From: Closterium sp. NIES-65
Lineage: Eukaryota; Streptophyta; Zygnematophyceae; Desmidiales; Closteriaceae
Direction: 5' to 3'
NCBI GenBank assembly: GCA_948144175.1
Contig: CANXME010002004.1
Location: forward strand, 248,001 to 312,000
Length of the DNA: 64,000 bases
Position 1 is the stretch's first letter; each line of letters begins with the position of its first letter. This document shows, piece after piece, positions 31,981 to 45,732 of this stretch. Made by a program: the position numbers and the translations under genes. The notes under the pieces are model-generated. The model had not been told where the DNA came from, made no database searches, and saw only the letters and a program-made list of their open reading frames with translations.

Positions 31981-32246
31981 GTGAATTTTTTTGTTTAAAA
32001 CATCCTGTGTGCGTTTTCATCCAACGGGATGGGCACCCAGAGACTTCGGGGCTATTAGAAGATTACCAGGACACTTTTATTTTGGCAAACCCACACTTAG
32101 TGCTCCTAGATAGGGGGCGCTTTGCCATCATCAGAGTTGCAACTGACATGACCTTGCGAAGGGGACACGTAACTCTACCCTCATTAATTGGTGAAACTAC
32201 CCTTGTATTCAATCTTGACCACGGAGTAGTACCCCCGCGTGGTTAA

Positions 32247-32655
32247 TGTTACAATCCCAAATGGGACTTAGCGAAGTATCTCTCAGGGTTGATCGCAGTC
32301 TAGTATTGCAGCGGAAGTTTGAATCTCAGGTAAGAGTGAATGTAAATGACTGAGTTGATAATAGCATGTATACATCGGGTTTATATAAGAATACAGGGGA
32401 ATACGAAAAGACCTAGGCTAGCCATGTACTCTAAGGGGTACATTCCCTTATTACAGCAGTTTCAAACCGTGCGGCGCGGGAACCCGTTTTGAACCTGTTC
32501 CCGCTCTTTTCACTTCAAATGTTTCTGCCTGCATCGCTCTTGGTCAGGCGGTTGCCATGTCGCTTCGACTTTTCTGACTCCTCGACTTCGTACTCGGTAG
32601 AGTCGGCTCCTGCATCATACAGGAATGCCTTCTCATAAAACTTCATATCGTAACA
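32247..32655 (-). repeat. 3' LTR of element D
   Basis: Plus-strand TGTTACAATC...ATCGTAACA. Matches 47802-47857 plus 58366-58707. Confidence 0.9.
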
Positions 32656-32662
32656 CTCCCCT

Positions 32663-35600
32663 TCATTCCTGGACGCGGGTGGAGCTGACTCGCTTGACTA
32701 CTACGGTGAGGTCAGAGTAGTGCTTGTACTGCTGACGTGGCAGGCGCTTGGTGAGGAAGTCTGCCGCCATCTCAGTAGTCGGGCAGTAGGCGAGGTCAAC
32801 TTTTCCTTGGTCAATTTCGTCCTTAACGAAAAAGTACCGAAGTGCGATGTGCTTCGTGCGGTTCACAAAACTTGGCTTGTTCGCGATCCTGATGGCACTC
32901 TGGTTGTCGCAGTGAAGACGAAAGGTGGGCGAGGTTGGAATTTTCGCTTCCTGCAGCAGCTCTTGCAGGTACAGGCCTTCGCGAGCTGCTGCTGTCGCGG
33001 CGATGTATTCTGCTTCAGCTGATGACAGGGCAACCAGCTCCTGCTTCCGCGAGTTCCAGGACATTGACCCAGTTGGTTCCAGGCGAAAAACGAAGCCGGT
33101 TCGAGACCGTCGATTTGCAGGATCAGCTGCATGATCTGCGTCCACGTAGCCGTTGAGTTTGAAGGAGGTCGTCGTCAGCGTGGAGTAGGAGAGCCCAATG
33201 TCAGGTGTGGAGATGAAGTACTGCAAGGCGCGTTCCAGGTCCAGCTGGTTCTCTGCTACTAGCTTGCGAAAATACTGCACCAGTTGGCTAGCGATGTACG
33301 AGAGATCGGGTCGGCAGGTGACAGAGGCGAACAGCAAGCAACCCAGTTGCTGCTGGTACAGTTGGAGCTCTGCTGGTGACAGTGGTTTGTTGTCCGGTTT
33401 GTAGTTGGTGATGGGGTTGCGGTAGGGAGTTGAGAGTGGTGCCGGGGAGATGTTGAAGCGTTCCCCTAGCTGCTCTGCGTACTTGGAGGCTGACAGATGA
33501 ATTGCTTCTGGCGCGTACGTGATGTTTAACCCCAAGAACTGCTTCACTTCGAGATTGATGGTGATATCCACGCGTTGCGCCAAGTTCTCCTGAAACTGAT
33601 CGAGGAGTTTGTTGTAGGTGCCCATGTACAGCAGGTCGTCGACGTAGACTGTCAGGATTATGTAGTCGCCACTGAAGTGAAGACGATACATTCCGGGGTC
33701 GTGTGGAAGCTGCTTGAAGCCGATTTCGAGGAGGATTTTGTGCAGGTGCTGCTGCCAGAGGCGAGGCGCCTGCTTGATCCCGTAGAGAGGTTTCTTTAGT
33801 TGACAAACCCTGGGATCACCTTCTCCGTAGGTGTGCGGCTGCTCCACAAAGATGGTGGCGTCCACCAACGCGTATAAGAACGCGTTCTTCACGTCGATCT
33901 GTCGCAGTGGCAGGTGCTTAGCGGCGGCAATGGTGAGTAGAATCCGGACTGAGGTGTGACGACTGACGGGAGCGAAGGTCTGATCAAAGTCGATGCCGTG
34001 GCGCTGATTGTCCAGCTGGTTCTCTGCTACTGGCTTGGGAGAATACTGCGCCAGTTGGCGAGCGATGTACGAGAGATCGGGTCGGCAGGTGATAGAGGCG
34101 AACAACAGGCAACCCAGTTGCTGCTGGTACAGTTGGAGCCCTGCTGGTGACAGTGGTTTGTTGTCCGGTTTGTAGTTGGTGCTGGGGTTGCGGTAGGGAG
34201 TTGAGAGTGGTGCCGGGGAGATGTTGAAGCGTTCCCCTAGCTACTCTGCGTACTTGGAGGCTGACAGATGAATTCCTTCTAGCGCGTAAGTGATGTTTAA
34301 CCCCAAGAACTGCTTCACTTCGAGATTGATGGTGATATCCACGCGTTGCGCCAGGTTCTCCTGAAACTGATCGAGGAGTTTGTTGCAGGTGCCCATGTAC
34401 AGCAGGTCGTCGACGTAGACTGTCAGGATTATGTAGTCGCCACTGAAGTGAAGACGATACATTCCGGGGTCGTGTGGAAGCTGCTTGAAGCCGATTTCGA
34501 GGAGGATTTTGTGCAGGTGCTGCTGCCAGAGGCGAGGCGCCTGCTTGATCCCGTAGAGCGGTTTCTTTAATTGACAAACCCTGGGATCACCTTCTCCGTA
34601 GGTGTGCGGCTGCTCCACAAAGATGGTGGCGTCCACCAACGCGTATAAGAACGCGTTCTTCACGTCGATCTGTCGCAGTGGTAGGTGCTTAGCGGCGGCA
34701 ATGGTGAGTAGAATCCGGACTGAGGTGTGACGACTGACGGGAGCGAAGGTCTGATCAAAGTCGATGCCGTGGCGCTGATTGTCTAGCTGGTTCTCTGCTA
34801 CTGGCTTGCGAGAATACTGCGCCAGTTGGCTAGCGATGTACGAGAGATCGGGTCGGCAGGTGACAGAGGCGAACAACAGGCAACCCAGTTGCTGCTGGTA
34901 CAGTTGGAGCCCTGCTGGTGACAGTGGTTTGTTGTCCGGTTTGTAGTTGGTGCTGGGGTTGCGGTAGGGAGTTGAGAGAGGTGTCGGGGAGATGTTGAAG
35001 CGTTCCCCTAGCTGCTCTGCGTACTTGGAGGCTGACAGATGAATTGCTTCTGGCGCGTAAGTGATGTTTAACCCCAAAAACTGCTTCACTTCGAGATTGA
35101 TGGTGATATCCACGCGCTGCGCCAGGTTCTCCTGAAACTGATCGAGGAGTTTGTTGCAGGTGCCCGTGTACAGCAGGTCGTCGACGTAGACTGTCAGGAG
35201 GATATAGTCGCCACTGAAGTGAAGGCGATACATTCCCGGGTCGTGCGGAAGCTGCTTGAAGCCGATTTCGAGGAGGATTTTGTGCAGGTGCTGCTGCCAG
35301 AGGCGAGGCGCCTGCTTGATCCCGTAGAGCGGTTTCTTTAGTTGACAAATCCCTGGGATCACCTTCTCCGTAGGTGTGCGGCTGCTCCACAAAGATGGTG
35401 GCGTCCACCAACGCGTATAAGAACGCGTTCTTCACGTCGATCTGTTGCAGTGGCAGGTGCTTAGCGGTGACAATGGCGTGTAGAATCCGGACTGAGGTGT
35501 GATGACTGACGGGAGCGAAGGTCTGATCAAAGTCGATGCCGTGGCGCTGATCGTACCCGCGTATGACCCAGCGTGCCTTGAAGCGCTCGATAGTGCCGTC

Positions 35601-35690
35601 AGCGTTAGTTTCAAGCGAAAAACCCACTTTCCGCTTAGTACCCTCCTCCCCTTCACTGTTGCACGCTCGACTAGACCTAGGTGTCACGAG
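32663..35690 (-). pseudogene. RT/RNase H fossil of element D
   Basis: Contains reverse transcriptase (QTFAPVSRHTSVRILL, YVDDLL) and RNase H (DADHAADPANRRS, ALSSAEAEYIAAT) of copia type. The RT core is present three times in tandem. It is broken. Confidence 0.9.
33241..35553 (-). repeat. Three tandem 771-bp copies of the RT core in element D
   Basis: Units start at 33241, 34012 and 34783 with an exact 771-bp (257-codon) period and very high mutual identity. Each unit includes the YVDDL segment. The reading frame passes through both unit junctions. Confidence 0.95.
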
Positions 35691-36240
35691 ATTCCAGTGC
35701 CTTTAGCTCTGCGTCCATTGCAGCACGCCACTCCTTGGCGTGAGGGCCGGTTAGGGCCTGGCGAGGATTCTTTGGCTCCACAGTCCGTGCGAGAGTAGAG
35801 ACGGATGTGTGCAGGCCGAGAAGTTGAAGGCCTGACACATTGGTGGTATCTGCGGTGGTGGGGACTTCCACCACGTCGTCGTCTCCGCTTTCATAGCCGG
35901 GTGCTGCGGTGCTTGTCTGTCCTTATTGCCGTGATAATCCTGGTGCAGGATCATCATCGCTGTCATCGTCGTCGTCGTCGCGCGGGCGAGGTGGGATGCT
36001 AGGATGTTCGTCAGTGTCGTCGCGGTCCAGTGCTGCTGCTGCTGCTTTGTCTTCTGGAGTCGCAAAGCTCCGACTGCTGTTGGCGTAGCCTCGTGCCTGA
36101 TTGCGGTGTTCGTCCTCGATCCACTGCTTCAGGGTGAGTCGCTCGTAGAAGAGAATATCGCGCGCAGGAACAAATTCTTTACTATCAATGTCAAGAATGT
36201 ACCAACCTTTGTGCTCGTGACTGAGCCCCAGATGAACTCC

Positions 36241-38273
36241 CTAGCGCGCGAGATGAACGAACTTGCCGATTGTGGCCGAAGTCGGCCGATATTGCACCAT
36301 GCACCCCCAAACCCTCAGCATGGAGGGGTCTCCCCTTGAGCCGGTCCACTTCATGTGAGGGGACAGGTTATCCCTGTTGGCGGTGGTGGAGAGGAGATTG
36401 TGCAGGCGCACCGCGTAGTTCATGGCGTAGGGCCAGAACTTCTTTGGCAGGCCGGACTGGTTCATGATAGCGCGGACTTTTGTCATGAGAGTGCGATTGA
36501 CCCTCTCAGCGACACCTTGCTGCTGGTGAGCGTAGGGGAGAGAAATCTCATGCTTGATCCCCTTCTCCGTAAGAATGCTCTCCAACTCATTGCTGCGAAA
36601 TTCCTTTGCCCCATCACTCTGCCAGATCTTCAGTTTCCTTCCTGAATGGCGCTGCGGGTGCGCGAGGAAGATGCGGAACACTTTTGGAGCCTTGGAGCGG
36701 GTGTCGACGTTGGCGACCCGCACGTGGCGTGAGTAGGCATCGATGAAAGTGAGAGTATACTTCTCGCCGTTGATGCCGTCGCAGGTGAGTACGATGAAAT
36801 CGCTGTATACTTTCTCCAGCTTTTTGTAGCGGTTGGTGCTTGGCTCCAAAGAGGGATACGCGGTGTGAGAGAGTGCGGCTGTGGGACAGGCAGTGCAGGT
36901 GGTCGGGTGTGGGGTGTTGTTCTGTAGTTCCATTCCGTCGGGCCGCAACAGTGCTCTTGGCAGAAAAACTTTAGCGCGGAGGCAGTTGGCGAGTGTTTGG
37001 TGCAAGGGGTGGCCCATCCGCTGGTGCCAGAGATCATCATCGGCGCGGATGCCGGAGGTGCGCTTGGAACGAGCGTAGTGTTTTGCTGCTTCTTCTGCGG
37101 TGAGTTGCGGGGTCTGGAGTGGGGGTTCTTCCTCTTCTCCCGGCTCTGCTTCGTTGTTCGGCTCCTCTGCTTCTGCTTCTGCTGATGTCTCCCCTTCTGC
37201 AGGTGCCGTTGTGAGGTAGAGGGCGAGAAATTCGCGGTCGGGAATGATGGTGAGCGGGATCGTGGTGCCTTCGATGAAGCGAGCGAACGGATTTGGGCGG
37301 GAGATTGGACCAAGTGAGTCCCGCGGAGGAGTTGGTGGTGTATTCCCCTCCTCAATCTCCAACCAAGGATCGTTCCAGCGAGGAGGTGAACGAGGAGGTT
37401 CACCAGTCTGTGGGGGTCGTCCGAGGGGAATGACGACTCGGGGAGATTCTTCTCCACGCTCAGCTCTCATCTCTCGTTCAGCTTCCTCCAATTCCTCTTG
37501 CGTGAGCTCCCCTTCGTCGGATTTGGCTGTCCCCCATCCTCTCGTGGTGACCGTGCCGCTGGCGCTGGTTCCCCATCCTCCAGTTGCGGATGCCCAGGTT
37601 GCGCCTTCTCCTGGTTCGTGATCCTCATCTCCCCATGCGCCTCGTCGTGCAGACTCTTCGTCCCACCCTGCCGCAACACGCTCCTCATACAGCTTCTGTT
37701 TCTTCTCCGCCCGGGCCTTGTCTTGTTCTTCCTTAACGCTCAGCTCCCCTTTTGCGTCAGGATCCTTCCAAGCTGGATCGATGTCGTGACGGTATACTTC
37801 GCGGGTGTATGGACGTGGTCGTCCGTCTTCGTCGAGGGTGCCGGTGGTGGCGCGAAGAACGAACTGCAGTGTCTTTGATCGTGGTATTGGTCGATCCACC
37901 CATAGTTGCCCAAAAACTTCATTGGGTTCACCGAAGATGCGGTGAGTTGTCACAGCAAGCTCTTCTGTAGTCATGCCCGTGGGTTCTGCTTCGACGCTTT
38001 CCGTTTCCTGAATTGCCGCGTATTCTCTTTCAACTTGTTCTGTGCGGCTCGCCGTGGGTGTGTGGCAGGTGGTGCAGAGGCCATTGATGTCGGGCTCGTG
38101 CAGATTGATCTCACGAGGGTGAGGGCTGTGCCGTATCCATGGTCGTCCGTCCGGGTGCTCCCATGATTCCTTGTTCATGAAGGCGAACTCGAGGGGAACA
38201 AGGTCCACGAGCTCGTCTGACGACGCTTGGCTGGAAGGTACGTCGAAGTCCAGGATATAGATCCCGTTGATTG
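36241..38273 (-). pseudogene. Integrase region of element D
   Basis: Encodes the HQRMGHP zinc region, CTACPTAALSH, SDFIVLTC, KIWQSDGAKEF and QQQGVAERVNRTLM, the copia integrase core, preceded by a long charged Pro/Glu-rich spacer. Element E starts at 38274. Confidence 0.85.
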
Positions 38274-38405
38274 TGTCAAACATTATATATGTTGTGTTAG
38301 TTTAGGCTACAGTGGGTTAGCCTATAAGGGGTACACAATTCTAGGGTTAGGTACTTGTACTCATTTCACTGCTAGTTCATCCACTCCTGTTCAGTGATTC
38401 CAACA
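38274..38405 (+). repeat. 5' LTR of element E
   Basis: 132 bp, TGTCAAACATTATA...GATTCCAACA. Confidence 0.95.
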
Positions 38406-38516
38406 TGGTATAGAGCAGGTCCTTCCTAGGACCGAAATTTTCTAAGGGCCCACCACTACGTATCTACCTACCTACCTACCTACCTGTGCCCTAGGGCGCC
38501 TCGACGTGTCACGCCC

Positions 38517-39060
38517 CTAGAGGCCCCTCTTGACGGCCCCGCGCTAGCCCCGTTCAGGCCCCGTCGGCCCCACGCTTGCTCTCCCTAGCGGCCCCGTTCA
38601 GGCCCCGTCGGCCCCTTGCTAGCCCCGTTCAGGCCCCGCGCTAGCCCCGTTCAGGCCCCGTCGGCCCCGTTTCAGGCCCCGTCGGCCCCGCGCTAGCCCC
38701 TCTCAGGCCCCGTCGGCCCGCGCTAGCCCCGATTCAGGCCTCGTCGGCCCCGTTTCAGGCCCCGTCGGCCCCGCGCTAGCCCCTCTCAGGCCCCGTCGGC
38801 CCGCGCTAGCCCCGTTTCAGGCCCCGTTGGCCCCGTTTCAGGCCCCGTCGGCCCCGCGCTAGCCCCTCTCAGGCCCCGTCGGCCCGCACTAGCCCCGTTT
38901 CAGGCCCCGTCGGCCCCGCGCTAGCCCCGTTTCAGGCCCCGTCGGCCCCGTTTCAGGCCCCGGTCGGCCCCGCGCTAGCCCCGTTCAGGCCCCGTCGGCC
39001 CCTTGCTAGCCCCGTCAAGGCCCCGTTTGGCCCCGCGCTAGCCCCGCCCAGGCCCCGATC
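38517..39060 (+). repeat. GC-rich tandem array in leader of element E
   Basis: More than 15 irregular units built from GGCCCCGTCGGCCCCGCGCT and CAGGCCCC blocks between primer site and gag. Confidence 0.9.
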
Positions 39061-39369
39061 GGCCCCGCGCTCGCCCCTCTAGGGCCCCAACCGACCCGTG
39101 CCCACCACCTAGAGGCCCCGGGCGGCCCGTTCCCGCCGCAGCACACGAGGGAGAGCGGGCGGCCCGTCCCCGCTGTGACCCGAGCCACGCAACCCGAGCC
39201 GCGCGCCCCGAGCCGAGCCGCGCGCCCCGAGCCGAGCCGCGCGCCCTGAACCGAGCGGCGCCACCCAGCCGAGCCGCAACCCGACCTGAACCGAGCCGCA
39301 CCGCCCTGCCCTACCTGGTTCGTCCTACCTGCTTCTCCTACTGCTACTACTGCTATTTCTACTGTTCCT

Positions 39370-42300
39370 ATGGCTAGCCCACAAGATCTCGTGTTCGATG
39401 CTGAGGGCCGCCCTATGAAGTTTGACACCTGGCTCGATGACCTGCACCTCTACCTACAGCTCACAGCCAAGGATGACATCTCACTGTACGATCACGCCCT
39501 AGGCCATGTCACTGCCCCTGCTGCTACTGCTGACAGCACTGCTCGCTCACAGTGGCAGACTCGTGATGCCCACGCTCGCTTCGCCATTCGCAACTCCCTG
39601 CCGATAGACGAACGCGAGCACTTTGGTCAGCACAAGACTGCACAGGCACTGTACACAGCTGTAGTTGCTCGCTACTCCTCACCTGCCTCTGCCGCACTAG
39701 GCCGTCTCTCCCTCCCCTACCTGTTTCCCGACCTGGCCTCCTTTCACACAGTCACTGACCTCATCACGCACCTCCGTACTAGTGAGGCCCGCTTCCGTGC
39801 CGCCATGCCTGCTGAGTTCCTTGCCACGCACCCCCCTCCACTCTGGCTCACTCTCTACCACCTAGTCACCCGCCTCCCTGACACACTGCGTGTAGTCAGG
39901 GACCACTTCCTAGCTCGTTGCCCCACTGAGCTCACCATTGCCCTCCTCGAGAAGGAGCTACTTGCAGCTGAGACTAGCATAGTCGCTGTAGGTGCCTCTC
40001 GTGGCGACCCCCGTACCCCGTTCTTTGAGGGGTGTTCTCCTTCCCCCCTTCTTCCCTCTGTCGCCTCTGCTGCTGCTGTCGACCTTCTTGGTACTGAGAA
40101 GGTCGGCGCTGCATCTGCCTCGAGCGGACGCCGCAGCGGCAAGGGCAAAGGGGGCAAGGGTGGTGGCGGTGACGGCGGGGGAGGCGGCGGTGGGGGCGGT
40201 GGAGGCAGTGGGGGTGGTGGCTCGGCTGGAGGGGCGAGTGGTAGCGGTGGGGGTGGTGGCGGCAGCGGCGGGGGAGGTGGCAGGAGTGGAGGCGGCGGTT
40301 GGGGTGGCGGAGGACGAGGCGGCGGCAGGGGTTGGGGTGGTCGAGGAGGTGGCAGCGGTGGTGGTGGCCGTGGAGGCACTGGCGGTGGCCAGGGCCAGCA
40401 GCACACTCCCTCGCCCCAGGAGGTCCGTGAGCGGTACTCTCAGCACGGGGGTGGGGGTGGTCTTAGCTGCACGTACGTCATTCGCACTGGTGACCGCACT
40501 GGTCAGCAGTGTGGACGACCGCACGCCACACAGCGCTGCTTCTCTTGTCTCGACGACGCTTGGCGTGTTCAGTTCCCTCAGGCCACTGAGCTGCCCCGCT
40601 GGCTTGATCTCCTGAAGAAGGGGATTGATATCTATGCTCTAGACTTTGATGCTATTCTATCTGCCATGTATGTGATGTCTACTAGTGGAGAGGGTTCTGA
40701 TGACTTGTGTGTGCCGCCCGACCCGGGCATTAGGGCCAGTGCGTCTGCCGCTCCAGGTACTCCCGTGTCGGCTACCCCAGGTGCTGGTGAGGCTGCTGCT
40801 CTAGGTGCTCGTGTGTCTCCCCCCCTTGGTACTGCGTCGACTGCCGCACTACACACCTTCACACTGGACTCAGGTGCTTCTCGCTGCTTCTTTCGTGACC
40901 GCACTACCCTTGAGCCGCTTGCTCGGCCAGTTGCTGTCTCCCTTGCTGACCCCTCTGGGGGTCCGGTCATTGCGACCTCTTCCACTGTCCTTCCCTGTCC
41001 TGCGGTCCCGTCGGGCACACTGTCAGGTCTCCACCTCCCCTCGTTCTCTACGAACTTGGTGGCAGGATGTGCACTCCAGGACGGGGGTGTTCACCAGTTC
41101 ACCCCTGCCTACGAGCGCGTGACACACTGCACGTGTGCTCGTACGGGCCGTCACTTGGCTACCTTCACTCGGCAGCCGGGGTCGGACCTGTACACACTGA
41201 CTACTGAGTCCCCTCAGGTTGCTGCGACTGCGTCCGCGTCCGCGTCAGGTCAGCTGTCCGCCCCCTGCTCGTGTCGCTCTTTGGCACACGAGACTGTCCT
41301 CTGGCACCACCGCCTTGGCCACCCGTCTGTGCAGCGGCTTCGTGCCATGCACTCCCGGTACCTTGTCTCTGGCCTGCCCAGGGTCCTTCCTGCCCTCCCA
41401 CCCTCGCCTACTCCTACCTGTCTCCCCTGTGTCGAGGGACGGCAGCGCGCCGCTCCTCACTCCTCTTCGTTCCCCCCGACGACTGCTCCCTTGCAGACAC
41501 TCCACATGGACGTGTGGGGCCCTGCCCGCGTCCGTGGTCAGGGTCAGGAGAGGTACTTCCTGATAGTTGTTGACGACTACTCGCGCTACACGTCGGTCTT
41601 CCCCTTGCGCACCAAGGGTGAGGTCCCTGATGTCTTGATCCCTTGGATCCGCAGAGCCCGTCTCCAGCTCAGCGAGCGTTTTCACTCGGACTTTCCTGTC
41701 CTGCGCTTGCACTCTGACAGAGGTGGTGAGTTCTCCTCCGACCTCTTGGCAGCCTACTATGCTGAGCACGGCATTGAGCAGTCGTTCACGCTTCCGGCTT
41801 CTCCACAGCAGAATGGGGTTGCGGAGCGCCGCATTGGCTTGGTCATGGAGGTCGCCCGTACCTCCTTGATCCATGCGGCTGCCCCCCACTTTCTGTGGCC
41901 GTTTGCGGTCCGGTACGCTGCGCATCAGCTCAACCTCTGGCCCCGTGTCTCCTTGCCGAAGACCTCGCCCACGCTGCTGTGGACGGGGGAGGTTGGCGAT
42001 GCGTCGCGTTTCCGGGTCTGGGGGTCTCGAGCTTTTGTCCGCGATTCGTCTGCAGACAAGCTCTCCTCCCGTGCTGTTCCCTGCGTCTTCCTCGGCTTTG
42101 TCCCGGACGCGTCTGGTTGGCAGTTTTACCACGCCACCTCGCACCGAGTCTTGCCCTCCCAGGACGTCACTTTTGACGAGTCCGTCCCCTACTACCGCCT
42201 CTTCCCCTACCGCACTGCCCCGCTCCCCCCCCCCGCCTCTCTTCCTCGCGCCAGGTGCTGCTGTGGTAGACCCCCTCCCCCCTCAGGGTGCCGCTCCCTC

Positions 42301-45300
42301 AGGTGTGTCTCAGGTAGACCCGGTTGAGCCTGTTGAGGTAGCTGTCGACTCTCGTCCTGCTGGGGGTGCTGAGCCTGGGGGTGCTGAGCCTGGGGGTGTG
42401 GAGCCTGGGGGTGTGGAGCCTGGGGGTGTGGAGCCTGGGGGTGTGGAGCCTGGGGGTGTGGAGCTTGAGGGTGCTGAGCTTGGGGGTGTGGAGCCTCGTG
42501 GTGCTGAGCTGCGGAGTCCGGAGTCTGGGGGTTCTGAGTCTGGAGGTACTAGGCCTGGGAGTCCTGCACCTGGAGGAGCCCTCTCCTCGGAGCAGCTGCG
42601 TGCGTGGTACTTAGAGTACTGCAGCCTCCGAAGAGGTACCGCTCGAGCCGGACGTACTACTGGGACTGGTGCTAGTGCTTCTTCTCCCGTTCGGGAACTC
42701 CCCTCCCGCGAGCGGATCCGTGAGTGGTACGAGCGGCGCTGCACTCTTCGGAGTGGCGTGCGTCGTGTTACGGACCCTGCTGCTGTTGGAGCTGCTGCTG
42801 GTGCTGAGGACCCGGGCGTTGGAGCTGCTGCTGGTGCTGAGGACCCGGGCATTGGAGCTGCTGCTGGTGCTGAGGACCCGGGCGTTGGAGCCGCTGCTGG
42901 TGCTGAGGACCCGGGCGTTGGAGCTGCTCCTGGTGCTGAGGACCCGGGCGTTGGAGCTGCTGCTGGTGCTGAGGAGCCGGGCGTTGGAGCCGCTGCTAGT
43001 ACTGAGGACCCGGGCGTTGGAGCTGCTGCTGGTGCTGAGGACCCAGGCGTTGGAGCTGCCGCTGGTGCTGCGGACCCGGGAGTTGGAGCTGCTACTGGTG
43101 CTGAGGACCCGGGCGTTGGAGCTGCCGCTGGTGCTGAGGACGTGGGCGCTGGAGCTGCTGCTGGTGCTGCGGACCCTGGTGCGGGTGTCCCTGCTGGCTC
43201 TGGTGTCGCTGCTCGGTCTCGGCCGTACTTTTTTCCGCTCCTTCAGCAGGTTCTTGGTCAGCTTTCTCCTCCTTTTCCTCCTCCCTCCTTAGTGTGTCCT
43301 CCGCCTGTCCAGCTGCAGTCGGCTTTACCGTCTGCCTCCTCTCTCCCTGGTCCTGCTCCTTACACTGGTCCGACCGGAGGTCTTACTGAGCGGCGTGAGC
43401 CTGCGTCTCGTCCCGCGTCGCCTGAGTCTCGTCCTGAGTCGCCTGTCCGCACTGCTCTCTCTAGTAGTCGAGTCCAGCGTCAGCGTCTTCCTGCTGTCCC
43501 AGGCACTCACCGGATGCCGCTTCGTCCGTCCACTGCTCCACAGCGTGTCCCACTGCCGTCTCCTCCTGCTTCCTCTCTTCCTGCTCTTGCTGACCCTGGG
43601 TCAGACTCTCTTCGTGCTACCAGTCCTACTGTCACGCGTCTCCTGGCTACTGTTGTCACTGACCCTTCCTTTGAGTCTGCTGCTACGTCTGCCTTAGTTG
43701 CTGAGCTTGTCGACTTTGCTGCTCGCTGTCGTCTAGACTACGCTGCTAGCCTAGTTGCTGAGTCTGAGTCTGTCTGTCCTCCGTCCGTCGGGGGTGAGTG
43801 TGCTCTTGGCACTGACGTCCTTGAGGACAGGCAGGAGGAGTTTGAGTGCTTTGCTGCCGCTTTGCCCCATCTCGTGTCCATGCTTGTTGCCCCTGAGGGA
43901 GACCCGGATGCACCAGACATCCCGACCCCACGCTCTTACGCAGAGGCGATGGCCGGTCCCTACTCCTCTCAGTGGCAGTCAGCCATGGACACAGAGATGG
44001 CTTCCTGGAAGTCCACAGGCACCTACGTCGACGAGGTTCCCCCACCCGGGGCGAACATCGTCAGTTACATGTGGATTTTCAGGGTGAAGCGGCCGCCGGG
44101 CTCTCCGCCTGTCTTCAAGGCGCGTTACGTTGCACGAGGCTTCAGTCAGCGAGAGGGAGTTGACTTCTTCCAGACCTTCTCCCCGACCCCGAAGATGACC
44201 ACTCTTCGGGTTCTGCTGCACGTCGCCGCTCAACGTGACTACGAGCTCCACTCGCTTGACTTCAGCACTGCTTTCCTGCAGGGCAGCCTGCACGAGGAGA
44301 TCTGGCTGCGCCGTCCACCTGGCTTCACTGGGTCGTTCCCTCCTGGTACCCAGTGGAGCCTCCGACGGCCAGTCTACGGTCTCCGCCAGGCGCCTCGTGA
44401 GTGGCACGACACACTGAGGACTACGCTTGCGGCTCTTGGGTTCGCGCCTTCTACTGCTGACCCGTCGCTGTTTCTACGCACCGACACCTCACTCCCGCCG
44501 TTCTACGTCCTTGTGTACGTCGACGACTTGGTCTTTGCTACTGCTGACACTGTGGCACTTGCCCACGTGAAGTCGGAGCTGCAGAAGAGACACACGTGCA
44601 CAGACCTGGGTGAACTGACAAGCCATCTTGGCTTGCGGATCACCCGGGACAGAGCACGCCGCACCATCACCTTGACTCAGTCACACATGGTGCAGCAGGT
44701 CCTTCAGCGCTTCCGCTACACGTAATCCTCGCCTCAGCCCACTCCTCTGCCTACAGGTCACTCGCTCTCAGCTCTGCCTTCGGATGAGTCCGTAGAGCCG
44801 AGTGGCCTGTATCCAGAGCTTGTTGGTTGCCTCATGTACCTGATGACCTGCACTCGACCAGACCTTGCATACCCTCTCAGCATTCTTGCACGCTATGTCG
44901 CTCCCGGCCGTCACCGGAAGGAGCACATGGATGCAGCTAAGAGGGTGTTGCGCTACTTGTGCAGTACGTCGGGCATGGGGCTAGTGCTTGGAGGGCGAGT
45001 CCCAGTTGTTCTCACTGGGCACTCAGACGCTTCTTGGGCAGACGACCAGGCTACTCAGCGGTCGTCTCAGGGTTAATCCTTCAGTCTTGGCTCTGGTTCT
45101 GTTTCTTGGCGTTCTACTCGCTCTTCTTCTGTTCTCAGCTCCAGATGTGAGGCTGAGATCTACACCACAGCCATGGCGGCCCAGGAGCTACGCTGGCTCA
45201 CCTACTTGCTGACCGACCTTGGAGAGCAGCCTCGTTCTCCTCCAGTGCTGTACGTCGACAACAAGGCAGCCATTGCCTTGTGTGAGGAGCACAGACTGGA

Positions 45301-45499
45301 GCACAGAACGAAGCACATTGCTCTGCGTTACTTCCTTGCTCGAGAGTTGCAGCAGCGTGGTCAGCTTCGCCTGCGTTACGTGGCCTCTGAGGCCAACACT
45401 GCTGATGTGTTCACCAAGGCGCTTCAGCCTTGTGACCATCAGCGCTTTTGCACTCTTCTAGGCCTTGTGCCTACTGGACCTCACTTGCTTACTTCTTGA
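39370..45499 (+). pseudogene. gag-pol fossil of element E
   Basis: gag from MASPQDLVFDAEG at 39370, Gly-rich block 40160-40400, zinc-knuckle-like CGRPHATQRC (about 40510), protease DSGAS (about 40870), integrase HHRLGHP to QQNGVAE (41300-41830), Pro/Gly-rich and GAEDPGVGAAA repeats (42360-43190), RT YVDDL (about 44515), RNase H ending LLTS at 45499. It carries about three breaks. Confidence 0.9.
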
Positions 45500-45732
45500 G
45501 TCTGTTTGTACTGTGATCTCTATATATATACCTGCATGTTTACTCTTGTTAGGTTGTGATCATTGTACCTTTTGCTCTATTATAAACCTGCATGTGAACT
45601 GGTCTTGTAACCACTTGCTTGTGCTCGGAATTTGTGTGGTATCCTTGAGATCCACCCTGAGCTTGTTTTGCCTTGCTTTGCCTTGACTGGTCTTGTGACC
45701 CCTAGTTCTCCCCCACTTTGCCTATGGGGGTG

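Noticed and set aside
32007-32246. 79-codon open frame next to element D.
   Set aside because: No family recognised and it ends at the D insertion point; evidence is too thin to call a gene.
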